In this document: piece by piece, positions 9,324 through 17,636 of the stretch | How positions within the stretch are numbered: the first letter of the stretch is position 1 | Layout: every line of letters starts with the position of its first letter | Source of the DNA: Alkaliphilus sp. NP8 | GTDB lineage: Bacteria > Bacillota > Clostridia > Peptostreptococcales > Natronincolaceae | DNA: 64,000 nucleotides | Direction of reading: 5' to 3' | Assembly (NCBI GenBank): GCA_015978205.1 | Contig: JADWMM010000029.1 | Span: 40,340-104,339 of the forward strand | Translations under genes and position numbers: made by a program | Notes under the pieces: generated by a model | Databases searched by the model: none | Told to the model about the DNA's origin: nothing | Seen by the model: only the letters and a program-made list of their open reading frames with translations

Positions 9324-9338
9324 GGAAAGGATGATAGT

Positions 9339-9539
9339 ATGATATATTTAACAAAAATTAATAGGAAGCAATTTGTTTTAAATGTGGATTTAATTGAAAT
9401 TATTGAAGAAACTCCAGATACAATTATTACATTAACTAATGGTCATAAAATAGTAGTGATTGAAACACTACAGGATGTTATAAATAAAGTTATAAATTAT
9501 AAAAGAAAAATATACATAAAAGATATATTAAAAACTTAA
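9339..9539 (+). CDS. flbD: Flagellar FlbD/SwrD family protein
   Basis: 66-residue protein of the small FlbD family (MIYLTKINRKQFVLNVDLIE, then ETPDTIITLTNGHKIVV). In Bacillus subtilis the homologue SwrD is needed for full flagellar power and swarming, probably through the stator. The placement immediately before motA-motB fits that role. The start at 9339 gives the standard family N-terminus; an upstream GTG at 9318 lies in the preceding hairpin. Confidence 0.88.
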   Translation: MIYLTKINRKQFVLNVDLIEIIEETPDTIITLTNGHKIVVIETLQDVINKVINYKRKIYIKDILKT

Positions 9540-9630
9540 TATATAAATATTTTTAAAAGTTTAAACTCATAGTTTCAAACATATATTAGTTAAATTTTGG
9601 CAAAATTCTTATAGGAATAGAGGTGTAAAA

Positions 9631-10416
9631 GTGGATATATCAACAATAATAGGTATAATAGTAGGAATAGGGTTTGTTATAGGAGGAATTTTGATAGATG
9701 GATCATTATTTAATTTCCTTGATCCAGCAGGAGGTTTGATAGTTATTGGTGGCACAATTGCTGCTACTTTTGTGGCATATCCTTTAAAAAATGTTCTAGA
9801 AGCATTTAAAGTCGCGACAAAGGCCTTTACTAATAAAGTAGAAGATCCAAATGAAATTATAGTGACTATTAATAAGCTTGCAAACACTGCTAGAAAAGAG
9901 GGATTATTAGCATTAGAAGAAGCATCAGAAGAAATAAACGAACCATTTTTAAAAAAAGGATCAATGTTAATAGTTGATGGAACAGATCCAGAACTTGTAA
10001 GAAACTTATTAGAAACAGAATTATCATTTATTGAAGAGAGACATAAAAATGGTCAAAGTATATTTGAAATTATGGGAACCTTTGCTCCAGCTTTCGGTAT
10101 GGTTGGTACATTAATAGGACTTATAAATATGCTAACAAAATTAGATGATCCTAGTGTAATTGGACCAAGTATGTCTGTTGCTTTAGTTACTACTTTTTAT
10201 GGTACTTTATTAGCGAATTTAGTATTTATTCCAATTTCGAATAAGCTTAAACTACGTAGTAGGGAAGAAATATTAAAAAAGGAAATTATGGTAGAAGGCT
10301 TATTATCAATTCAAGCTGGAGAAAACCCAAGAATAATTGAAGAAAAACTCAAAGCATTTTTACCACCTAAATCTAGACAAGGAATTAGTAGTAATAAGGA
10401 GGGTGTTGAGGCGTAA
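9631..10416 (+). CDS. motA: Flagellar stator protein MotA
   Basis: 261-residue stator channel subunit with four membrane segments: two near the N-terminus (IIGIIVGIGFVIGGILI, then a GGLIVIGGTIAATFVAYP segment) and two around residues 145-205 (FGMVGTLIGLINML; VALVTTFYGTLLANLVF). The charged cytoplasmic loop that contacts FliG lies between the pairs. GTG start with GAGGTG upstream; the stop codon overlaps the motB start. motAB inside the fla operon differs from Bacillus subtilis, where they lie elsewhere. Confidence 0.96.
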   Translation: MDISTIIGIIVGIGFVIGGILIDGSLFNFLDPAGGLIVIGGTIAATFVAYPLKNVLEAFKVATKAFTNKVEDPNEIIVTINKLANTARKEGLLALEEASEEINEPFLKKGSMLIVDGTDPELVRNLLETELSFIEERHKNGQSIFEIMGTFAPAFGMVGTLIGLINMLTKLDDPSVIGPSMSVALVTTFYGTLLANLVFIPISNKLKLRSREEILKKEIMVEGLLSIQAGENPRIIEEKLKAFLPPKSRQGISSNKEGVEA

Positions 10417-11168
10417 TGGCAAGAAAAAGAGGATCAAATAATGAGGAACCAAAACAAGGATCTCCTGCATGGATGAATACATACGGAGATATGGTAACAC
10501 TACTACTTTGCTTTTTCGTTTTGTTATTTTCTTTTTCAGAAGTAAATGCCAAAAAATTTGATGCACTTATTGAATCTTTTCAAGGTTCGTTAGGTATATT
10601 AGATTCAGGTACAGCGATTGAAAGTGATGACCTTATAACTGAAGCTATGAAAAACGATTTAACTACTAACCAGAAACAAGAATTGGAAGATTTTAGAAAT
10701 CTACAAGAATCATTAGAAGATTACCTGAAAAATTCCGGTCTAGAATCTGACATTTTAGTTACTCACGAAAATGCAGGCCTTGTTTTAAGATTTAAAGATA
10801 ATGTTTTATTTGATCCAGGACAAGCTATATTAAAACAACGTTCAAAAAAAATTTTAACTGACATTGTCACTTTTTTAGAGGCCCCAGAATTCATTGATAA
10901 ATCTATAAGAGTGGAAGGTCATACAGATACTGTGAGATCAGATCCTACATCATTATATCCTACAAACTGGGAGCTATCGGCAGGGAGAGCTTCTAATGTA
11001 GTTAGATACCTAGTAGAAGAGTCAGACTTGGAACCAAAGAGACTTGCAATAGCAGGTTATGGGGAATATCATCCTATTGCTCCAAATGATACTGCAGAAA
11101 ACAGATCTAAAAATCGAAGGGTTGATATTGTAATATTAAGATCAGAATATATTATTTCTGAGTCTTAA
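10416..11168 (+). CDS. motB: Flagellar stator protein MotB
   Basis: 250 residues. A single transmembrane helix follows GSPAWMNTYGDMVTLLLCFF, with the ion-binding Asp at residue 25. The C-terminal OmpA-like peptidoglycan-binding domain (~140-245) has VEGHTDTVRS, NWELSAGRASNVVRYL and NRSKNRRVDI. The gene overlaps motA by one base (TAATG), so translation is coupled. Whether the motor uses H+ or Na+ cannot be decided from the sequence alone. Confidence 0.97.
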   Translation: MARKRGSNNEEPKQGSPAWMNTYGDMVTLLLCFFVLLFSFSEVNAKKFDALIESFQGSLGILDSGTAIESDDLITEAMKNDLTTNQKQELEDFRNLQESLEDYLKNSGLESDILVTHENAGLVLRFKDNVLFDPGQAILKQRSKKILTDIVTFLEAPEFIDKSIRVEGHTDTVRSDPTSLYPTNWELSAGRASNVVRYLVEESDLEPKRLAIAGYGEYHPIAPNDTAENRSKNRRVDIVILRSEYIISES

Positions 11169-11200
11169 GAAACTTAAAATTAAAAGACAGGAGTGAAATT

Positions 11201-11617
11201 ATGGACCTTAAAAAAACATTTATTTATATATCAATTGGCTTTTTACTATCTGCATTATTCTTCGGGATATTCTTTGCTTTTATGAACAACAATCAGTCTG
11301 CTGCTAATTCAAAAGCAATTAAAACCTATGAATATAATCTAGGAGAATTTTCTACTAATTTAGGAAATACAAGAAGCTACTTTAAAGGGAGTATAATATT
11401 AGAAGTTACTAATGAAAGTTTAATATCTATAATTGAAGAAAAAAACGTTCAAATTAGAGATGGAATTATTTCGATTTTGATTGAAAAGAATTCAGAAGAA
11501 ATACTAGATGTAAAAGGACAAAGTAAATTAAAGAATGAAATTTTAGAAACAGTATCAAGTATAATAGATTCAGATGGAATTAATAATATATATTTTGCTG
11601 ACTATATTGTTCAATAA
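11201..11617 (+). CDS. fliL: Flagellar basal body-associated protein FliL
   Basis: 138 residues: an N-terminal membrane anchor (~8-30), then a periplasmic-type domain containing YEYNLGEFSTNLGN, FKGSIILEV and INNIYFADYIVQ at the end, the FliL pattern. FliL forms a stomatin-like ring around MotAB and stabilises the stator. GGAGTG lies before the ATG, and the gene sits between motB and fliM as in several clostridial operons. Confidence 0.9.
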   Translation: MDLKKTFIYISIGFLLSALFFGIFFAFMNNNQSAANSKAIKTYEYNLGEFSTNLGNTRSYFKGSIILEVTNESLISIIEEKNVQIRDGIISILIEKNSEEILDVKGQSKLKNEILETVSSIIDSDGINNIYFADYIVQ

Positions 11618-11640
11618 GCAGAAAAATAGGAGGTGAAGAA

Positions 11641-12636
11641 ATGTCAGATATTTTATCCCAAACTGAAATAGATGACCTTCTTAATGCATTAAATACTGGT
11701 GAGGTTGATGTTGAAGAAATATCAGACGATAAGCCTGAAAAACGAATAAAAAAATATGACTTTAAAAGTCCTAAAAAGTTAGCTAAAGATCAGTTAAAAA
11801 CATTACAAATAATACATGAAAACTTCACAAGAACTTTGAATACTTTTTTATCTGGCTATCTTCGTACCTATGTAAAAACCGAAGTTGTAAGTGTGGAAGA
11901 GCTTTCTTATTATGAATTTAACAATTCAATTGTAAACCCAGCTGTTCTTTCAGTTGTTGACTTTTATCCTTTGGAGGGTCAAATAATTTTAGACATGTCT
12001 TCGACTATAGCCTTTGTACTAATCGATAGAATATTAGGAGGGCAAGGGAAGGCAATAGAAGAAAATCGTTCATTTACAGAAATAGAATTAACTTTAATTA
12101 AAAAATTCATAAAAGAAATAACTTCTTTAATGATAGATCCTTGGGAGAATGTAATAGAACTTGAGCCTAAACTGGATAAAATTGAAACTAACTCTCAGTT
12201 TGCTCAAATAGTATCGCCTAATGAAACTACAGCACTTATCACATTGAATTTGAAGATAGGCGAGGTTCAAGGTTATTTAAATATATGTATTCCCCATATT
12301 GTAATAGAACCTATTCTTTCAAAATTAAGCACTCAATATTGGTTTTCTAGTATAAACAAAAAATCTAACGAAGAAAGCAAGGGAATTTTAGAAAAAAGAA
12401 TTACAAATAGTTCCGTAGAAGTAGCAGTAGAACTTGGACATACTCAAATAACTGTTAAAGACTTTTTAGAATTACAATTAGGTGATGTAATTCCACTAGA
12501 TAATACTACAAATGGAGAATTAGAAATTAAAGTTGGAAATAAACATAAATATTTTGGAGCTCCTGGTACTATGAAAAACAAAACAGCTGTTAAAATTACA
12601 AAAATAGAAAAGAAAGGAGATGAAACATATGAGTGA
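11641..12636 (+). CDS. fliM: Flagellar motor switch protein FliM
   Basis: 331 residues. The N-terminal peptide MSDILSQTEIDDLLNAL is the CheY-P-binding motif. It is followed by the CheC-like middle domain (~45-235, with LRTYVKTEVVSVEELSY and LLIDRILGGQGK-like segments) and a C-terminal SpoA domain (~250-325: VAVELGHTQITVKDFLELQ). FliM forms the C-ring with FliY and FliG and sets rotation direction. AGGAGGTG lies upstream. Its 3' end overlaps fliY by eight bases. Confidence 0.97.
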   Translation: MSDILSQTEIDDLLNALNTGEVDVEEISDDKPEKRIKKYDFKSPKKLAKDQLKTLQIIHENFTRTLNTFLSGYLRTYVKTEVVSVEELSYYEFNNSIVNPAVLSVVDFYPLEGQIILDMSSTIAFVLIDRILGGQGKAIEENRSFTEIELTLIKKFIKEITSLMIDPWENVIELEPKLDKIETNSQFAQIVSPNETTALITLNLKIGEVQGYLNICIPHIVIEPILSKLSTQYWFSSINKKSNEESKGILEKRITNSSVEVAVELGHTQITVKDFLELQLGDVIPLDNTTNGELEIKVGNKHKYFGAPGTMKNKTAVKITKIEKKGDETYE

Positions 12637-13774
12637 TATGTTATCTCAAAAAGAAATAGATACTCTGTTAAAAGGTACAGATAATGTGGATACAAATGAA
12701 GGATCTTCTGAATTTACAGAAGAAGAAAAAGATGCTATAGGAGAAGTAGGTAATATAAGCATGGGAACTGCCGCTACTACTTTATCTACACTTTTAGGAC
12801 AAAAAGTAAATATTACTACTCCTAAAGTAGAAATTTTAAGTATTGATGAAATTTCTGAAAAATATCCTTTGCCTTTTGTAGCTGTTGATGTTAGGTATAA
12901 GGAAGGATTAGAGGGAACCAATCTTCTAATATTAAAGGATAAAGATGTAAAAATAATTACTGACTTAATGATGGGAGGTAATGGTAGTGCTGCTGAGGGT
13001 CAAATATCAGATATGCACCTAAGTGCTATAGGAGAAGCTATGAATCAGATGGTAGGATCTTCTTCAACCTCTTTATCTGATATGTTAAACAAGAAAATAG
13101 ATATAGATCCACCTGATACTTTTATTTTGCAATTATCTACTGATAATTTGTTAAATCATTTTTCAAGTTACGAAAATAAGTTAATTAAAATTTCATTTAG
13201 AATGGAAATAGGTGAACTTATAGATAGTGAGATTATGCAACTTATGCCTATTCAATTTGCTAAAGAAATTGTTGAACAACTCTTTAATGACGTAAGTGGT
13301 ATAGCATCTAATTCAATTAATGCTGAACTAGAGGAAATATTATCTAAATCAGATTCTTATAATTTAAGTGAAACAGAAGCAATCAAAAAACCGAATTCAG
13401 CAAGTAACAGTAACTCTATACATTCAAAGAAAAATGATATTAACGAAGATAAAAAAGTTAATATCAGCCCAGTGCAATTTCAATCTTTTGACGAATCATC
13501 AACTAAGAACGAAATACCAGAAAATATTTCGCTAATCCAAGACGTTCCATTAAAAGTAACTGTTGAATTAGGGAGAACCGTTAAGAAAATAAGTGAAATC
13601 TTAGAATTTTCCCCGGGAACTATTATAGAGTTAGATAAACTAGTTGGAGAACCGTTGGATATATTAGTTAATGGTCAATATGTGGCTAAGGGTGAAGTGG
13701 TAGTAATAGATGAAAATTACGGAGTGAGAGTTACAGATATAGTTAGTCCTGCAAAGCGAATTTCTAAAGTATAA
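12629..13774 (+). CDS. fliY: Flagellar motor switch phosphatase FliY (FliN-type C-terminus)
   Basis: 381 residues. The N-terminal SDMLSQKEIDTLLKG is a second CheY-P-binding motif like that of FliM. A CheC-like phosphatase region (~30-205) has both E-x2-N pairs (GEVGNISMG and GEAMNQMVG), followed by an Asn/Ser-rich linker and a C-terminal FliN/SpoA domain (VTVELGRTVKKISEILEFSPG). It therefore combines C-ring FliN structure with CheY-P hydrolysis. The start at 12629 sits ten bases after AAAGGAG; the ATG at 12620 is too close to that site. Confidence 0.95.
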   Translation: MSDMLSQKEIDTLLKGTDNVDTNEGSSEFTEEEKDAIGEVGNISMGTAATTLSTLLGQKVNITTPKVEILSIDEISEKYPLPFVAVDVRYKEGLEGTNLLILKDKDVKIITDLMMGGNGSAAEGQISDMHLSAIGEAMNQMVGSSSTSLSDMLNKKIDIDPPDTFILQLSTDNLLNHFSSYENKLIKISFRMEIGELIDSEIMQLMPIQFAKEIVEQLFNDVSGIASNSINAELEEILSKSDSYNLSETEAIKKPNSASNSNSIHSKKNDINEDKKVNISPVQFQSFDESSTKNEIPENISLIQDVPLKVTVELGRTVKKISEILEFSPGTIIELDKLVGEPLDILVNGQYVAKGEVVVIDENYGVRVTDIVSPAKRISKV

Positions 13775-13812
13775 AGGATATAAATTATTTACATGAATTT
13801 TAATTTTATAAA

Positions 13813-13842
13813 TTGACGAATTATGCAATATACTGTTAATAT
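13813..13842 (+). promoter_or_regulatory. Candidate sigma-A promoter upstream of cheY
   Basis: TTGACG (13813-13818), then 18 bases, then TAATAT (13837-13842), with an extended -10 TG at 13834-13835. It lies in the 122-base gap after fliY, one of the longer gaps in the fla/che cluster, and would give cheY-fliO and downstream export-gate genes extra transcription. Confidence 0.5.
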
Positions 13843-13896
13843 ATATTTATCATTTAATATTATTTATTAGATATATATATAAGGGAGGAAAAATTA

Positions 13897-14259
13897 ATGG
13901 CTAATAAAATTTTAATTGTTGATGATGCATCTTTTATGAGAATGATGATTAAAGATGTTTTAACTAAAAACGGATTTGAGGTAATAGGAGAAGCTGAGAA
14001 TGGTGCTAAGGCAATAGAAAAGCATAAAGAATTACAACCTGATTTAACTATTATGGATATAACTATGCCGGAAGTGGATGGTATACAAGCTGTAAAGGAA
14101 ATAAAAAAAGTAGATCCTAATGCTAAGATCATTATGTGTTCAGCTATGGGACAACAAGCAATGGTTATTGAAGCTATTCAAGCTGGAGCAAAAGATTTTA
14201 TAGTTAAACCTTTTCAAGCTGATCGTGTAATAGAAGCTGTACAAAAAGTGATTGGATAA
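13897..14259 (+). CDS. cheY: Chemotaxis response regulator CheY
   Basis: 120-residue single receiver domain: acidic pair D9-D10, phospho-acceptor D54 (TIMDITMPE), switch Ser82 (IIMCSAMG) and K104-P105 (IVKPFQ). CheA phosphorylates it; CheY-P binds FliM and FliY, and CheC and FliY dephosphorylate it, all encoded nearby. Strong ribosome site (AAGGGAGG). Lack of a DNA-binding domain supports CheY over a transcriptional regulator. Confidence 0.96.
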   Translation: MANKILIVDDASFMRMMIKDVLTKNGFEVIGEAENGAKAIEKHKELQPDLTIMDITMPEVDGIQAVKEIKKVDPNAKIIMCSAMGQQAMVIEAIQAGAKDFIVKPFQADRVIEAVQKVIG

Positions 14260-14260
14260 A

Positions 14261-14605
14261 ATGGACAGTATTTTATCAGGACTTTTTTTATTATTTATAA
14301 CTATTTTAATTATTTTTTTTGCCTATTATATAACTACTATAATAGGCAAAAAAACAAGTATTCTTATGGAAAATAGGTATGTGAAAGTTTTAGAAAAGAC
14401 ATCATTAGGTTTAAATGTAAATATTGAAATTATAAAGATAAATAAAAAAATATACATTGTAGCTATACAAGGTAAAACTATTGAGCTTTTAGATACTATA
14501 AATGAATCTGAATGGGAATACATATATGCTCAAAATGGCAATTTATTTACCATTAAAAAGAAGATGCCTAATATTTTAAAAAACAAAGAAAATAAAAAGC
14601 TATAA
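14261..14605 (+). CDS. fliO: Flagellar biosynthetic protein FliO/FliZ
   Basis: 114 residues. It begins with a strong membrane helix (~4-28), then a short cytoplasmic domain with YVKVLEKTSLGLNVNIEII and YIVAIQGKTIELLD, the FliO pattern. FliO helps assemble the FliP ring of the export gate; fliP follows. The ribosome site is weak. A TTG at 14252 within the cheY tail is an alternative start and would imply coupling to cheY. Confidence 0.85.
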   Translation: MDSILSGLFLLFITILIIFFAYYITTIIGKKTSILMENRYVKVLEKTSLGLNVNIEIIKINKKIYIVAIQGKTIELLDTINESEWEYIYAQNGNLFTIKKKMPNILKNKENKKL

Positions 14606-14625
14606 TCAGAATGGTAGTGAAATAA

Positions 14626-15438
14626 ATGAACAAAGCAAAATATAAATTCAAAAAAAGATTTAATATAAAGAGGAAAAATGTGATATTGTTTTTTTTTATT
14701 GCAATCTCTTTTTTACTATTAAGTACAACTAATAATGTATATGCTCAAACTAATATTAATATACCTAATATGCAGTTAAGTATTGATGGAACTAATACTG
14801 TTGAAGGAACTTCTAGCTCTCTTCAGCTATTAGGATTGTTAACCATATTATCATTAGCACCAGCTATTTTAATTATGGTTACAAGTTTTACTAGAATAAT
14901 AATTGTTTTATCTTTTTTAAGAAACGCAATTGCAACCCAGCAAACACCACCAACTCAGGTGCTAATAGGATTAGCTTTATTTTTAACTTTTTTTATTATG
15001 AGTCCTGTTGCTTCAGAAATCAATCAAAATGCTCTTCAACCATATTTAAATGAAGAAATTACTCAATCTCAGGCTATAGAAGAAACATTGAATCCCTTAA
15101 GAGAATTTATGTTTAAACAGACTAGAGAAAAAGATTTAGCTTTATTTATGGAAGCAAGTGGCACTGAAATATCAGATGATATTCAGTTATCTGATATATC
15201 AACTACTTCACTTATTCCAGCATTTATTATTAGTGAGCTTAAAACGGCTTTTCAGATGGGATTCGTTTTGTTTATTCCATTTATAATCTTAGATATGGTT
15301 GTTTCAAGTACATTAATGTCTATGGGAATGATGATGTTGCCGCCTGTTATGATTTCTTTACCTTTTAAAATTCTTTTATTTATAATGGTAGATGGTTGGA
15401 ATGTTTTAATTAAATCGTTAATTTTAAGCTTTGGATAG
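14626..15438 (+). CDS. fliP: Flagellar export gate protein FliP
   Basis: 270 residues. A cleavable-type signal follows a basic N-terminus and ends near NNVYAQT. The conserved core has ILIMVTSFTRIIIVLSFLRN, then QTPPTQVLIGLALFLT and a C-terminal pair of membrane helices (MMLPPVMISLPFKILLF). FliP is the pentameric core of the FliPQR gate. fliQ overlaps or abuts the 3' end. Confidence 0.97.
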   Translation: MNKAKYKFKKRFNIKRKNVILFFFIAISFLLLSTTNNVYAQTNINIPNMQLSIDGTNTVEGTSSSLQLLGLLTILSLAPAILIMVTSFTRIIIVLSFLRNAIATQQTPPTQVLIGLALFLTFFIMSPVASEINQNALQPYLNEEITQSQAIEETLNPLREFMFKQTREKDLALFMEASGTEISDDIQLSDISTTSLIPAFIISELKTAFQMGFVLFIPFIILDMVVSSTLMSMGMMMLPPVMISLPFKILLFIMVDGWNVLIKSLILSFG

Positions 15439-15448
15439 AGGTGTAAAT

Positions 15449-15718
15449 ATGAGTGAATCTATGGTTATAGAATTAGGCCAAGAAGCTATGTTTAATATAT
15501 TGATTTTATCAGCCCCTATGCTGGTAATCGGTTTATTAGTTGGATTAGCTGTAAGTATATTTCAAGCTACTACTCAAATACAAGAAGCAACTTTAGCTTT
15601 TATTCCTAAAATTATAGCTATTTTAGGATCTGTAGTTATTTTTGGCCCTTGGCTACTAAATATTATTATAGACTATACATTAAAATTATATACAAATTTA
15701 CATAATTATATTAGGTAA
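15449..15718 (+). CDS. fliQ: Flagellar export gate protein FliQ
   Basis: 89-residue two-helix membrane protein (MVIELGQEAMFNILILSAPM ... IQEATLAFIPKIIAI). It is an export-gate subunit packed around FliP/FliR. The start is set at 15449 with AGAGGTG upstream; an in-frame TTG at 15431 overlaps fliP and lacks a ribosome site. Confidence 0.96.
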   Translation: MSESMVIELGQEAMFNILILSAPMLVIGLLVGLAVSIFQATTQIQEATLAFIPKIIAILGSVVIFGPWLLNIIIDYTLKLYTNLHNYIR

Positions 15719-15731
15719 AGAGTGATTAAAC

Positions 15732-16526
15732 ATGACAGTTGATTTGGTAAGTTATTTACTTATAAATTTTCAATTATTTATTTTAATATTAGTTAGAGTA
15801 ACTGGATTTTTTGTTATAACACCTATATTTAACAGAAGAGATGTTCCTGCAATAACAAAAGTGGGTTTATCGTTTATGTTGACATTAATATTACTTTCTT
15901 TAAAAATTAATAATTTTTATTTGGAAATTGATAATATAAGAACATTGCTGTCTTGGTCAATATCTGAATTTTTAGTAGGTATTATTATAGGATTTATTGC
16001 ATTTATCTATTTTACTCTTGTTTACCTAGCTGGTATGCTTAGTGATATTCAAATGGGATTCGGTATGGTTAATATAATGGATCCGGCAACAAATGCACAA
16101 ATGCCTTTAATGGGAGGATTCTACAATATACTATTCACTTTGATTTTTTTATCAGTGAATGGACATCATCAATTAATCAAAGGATTAATGTATAGTTATG
16201 AAATAATTCCAATAGGATTTAATATTTCAATAAATGAAGCTACAATTGAGTATTTAATAAAAATATTTTCAGAGATTTTCATATTAGCTTTTCAATTAAG
16301 TACACCAATTGTTGTTGCAATTTTATTAACACATGTTGTCTTAGGAATATTAGCTCGTACAATGCCTCAAATGAATATTTTCGTTGTAGGATTGCCACTT
16401 AAAATTTTTATAGGAATTATAATATTGTTAATATCCTTACCTTTACTTATACCTTTTTCTGAAACTTTATTTGATAAAATGTTTCAATCGATATATGAGG
16501 TAATTCAGATTATATCTAGAGGATGA
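15732..16526 (+). CDS. fliR: Flagellar export gate protein FliR
   Basis: 264-residue polytopic membrane protein with the FliR features RVTGFFVITPIFNRRDVPA near the N-terminus, GMLSDIQMGFGMVNIMDPA in the middle and LARTMPQMNIFVVGLPLKI near the end. It is separate from flhB, unlike the FliR-FlhB fusions of some clostridia. AAAGAGTG ribosome site; flhB begins four bases after the stop. Confidence 0.97.
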   Translation: MTVDLVSYLLINFQLFILILVRVTGFFVITPIFNRRDVPAITKVGLSFMLTLILLSLKINNFYLEIDNIRTLLSWSISEFLVGIIIGFIAFIYFTLVYLAGMLSDIQMGFGMVNIMDPATNAQMPLMGGFYNILFTLIFLSVNGHHQLIKGLMYSYEIIPIGFNISINEATIEYLIKIFSEIFILAFQLSTPIVVAILLTHVVLGILARTMPQMNIFVVGLPLKIFIGIIILLISLPLLIPFSETLFDKMFQSIYEVIQIISRG

Positions 16527-16530
16527 TTAT

Positions 16531-17622
16531 ATGGAGTATAAATTTTTAATTGATTTACAACTTTTTACTGAAGAAAAAACAGAAGATGCAACTCCTAAGA
16601 AGAAAAAAGAAGCGAGAGAAAAAGGTAATGTAATGCAAAGTAAAGAAGTGAATTCTGCCTTTGTTCTTTTAGCAGTATTTATAATGATAAACTTCTTTGC
16701 ATCATTTATAGGGATAAGATTTTTAAATATTACTAGGTACATATATCAAGAATATTTAACTCAAGATTTTATGTTTACTGTTAAAAATCTTCAACCACTT
16801 TTAATTAATGGAATAATTGTTTCTCTTATAGTTGTAGCACCAATTGCTATAACTAGTTTAATTGTGGGAATAGGATCGAGCTATCTACAGATTGGTTTTT
16901 TGTTTACTGTTAAACCTTTAGCTATGGATATAAAAAAATTAAATCCAATCGAAGGATTTAAACGTTTGTTTTCTTTAAGATCTGTAGTAGAACTTTTAAA
17001 ATCCTTATTAAGGCTAATAGCTATAGGCTTTTTATCTTATATTTATATAAAAGAAAATATATATACTATTTTTCAAGCTGTTGGAATGGATATGGATATG
17101 ATATTGAAATTAACTTTAAAAATGTCAGTTAATATAGGGATTCGTGCAGGAGTAGTGCTTATAGTTCTTGCTGTTTTAGATTATTTCTATCAAAGGTATG
17201 ATTATAATAAAAAGCAAAAAATGTCTAAACAAGAAGTTAAAGAGGAGCATAAACAAACTGAAGGGAATCCTCAAATAAAATCTAAAATTAAAGAAAAACA
17301 ACGACAAATGTCAATGCAAAGAATGATGCAAGATGTTCCTAAGGCAGATGTAATTATTACAAACCCTACTCATTTTGCTATTGGAATTAAATATGATCCA
17401 AAGGAGTTAGATGCTCCAAAAGTTATAGCTAAAGGACAAGACCTTATAGCTCAAAATATAAAAAAAGTTGCAAAAGAAAACCATGTTCCAATCGTTGAAA
17501 ATAAACCATTGGCAAGAACTTTATACGATAGAGTAGAAGTGGGACAGTTTGTACCAGTAGAGCTTTATCAAGCTGTTGCAGAAGTATTAGCATATGTATA
17601 TCGTATTAATAATAACATTTAG
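16531..17622 (+). CDS. flhB: Flagellar export switch protein FlhB
   Basis: 363 residues: EEKTEDATPKKKKEAREKG at the N-terminus, four membrane segments (~40-215), then a cytoplasmic domain with the autocleavage motif N278-P279-T280-H281. Cleavage between Asn278 and Pro279 permits the FliK-triggered switch from hook to filament substrates. All parts are intact and length is normal. Confidence 0.98.
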   Translation: MEYKFLIDLQLFTEEKTEDATPKKKKEAREKGNVMQSKEVNSAFVLLAVFIMINFFASFIGIRFLNITRYIYQEYLTQDFMFTVKNLQPLLINGIIVSLIVVAPIAITSLIVGIGSSYLQIGFLFTVKPLAMDIKKLNPIEGFKRLFSLRSVVELLKSLLRLIAIGFLSYIYIKENIYTIFQAVGMDMDMILKLTLKMSVNIGIRAGVVLIVLAVLDYFYQRYDYNKKQKMSKQEVKEEHKQTEGNPQIKSKIKEKQRQMSMQRMMQDVPKADVIITNPTHFAIGIKYDPKELDAPKVIAKGQDLIAQNIKKVAKENHVPIVENKPLARTLYDRVEVGQFVPVELYQAVAEVLAYVYRINNNI

Positions 17623-17636
17623 AGAGGAGGTATAAT

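Noticed and set aside
9596..9615. Sigma-54-like TGGCA upstream of motA
   Set aside because: The required TTGC element at the proper distance is missing.
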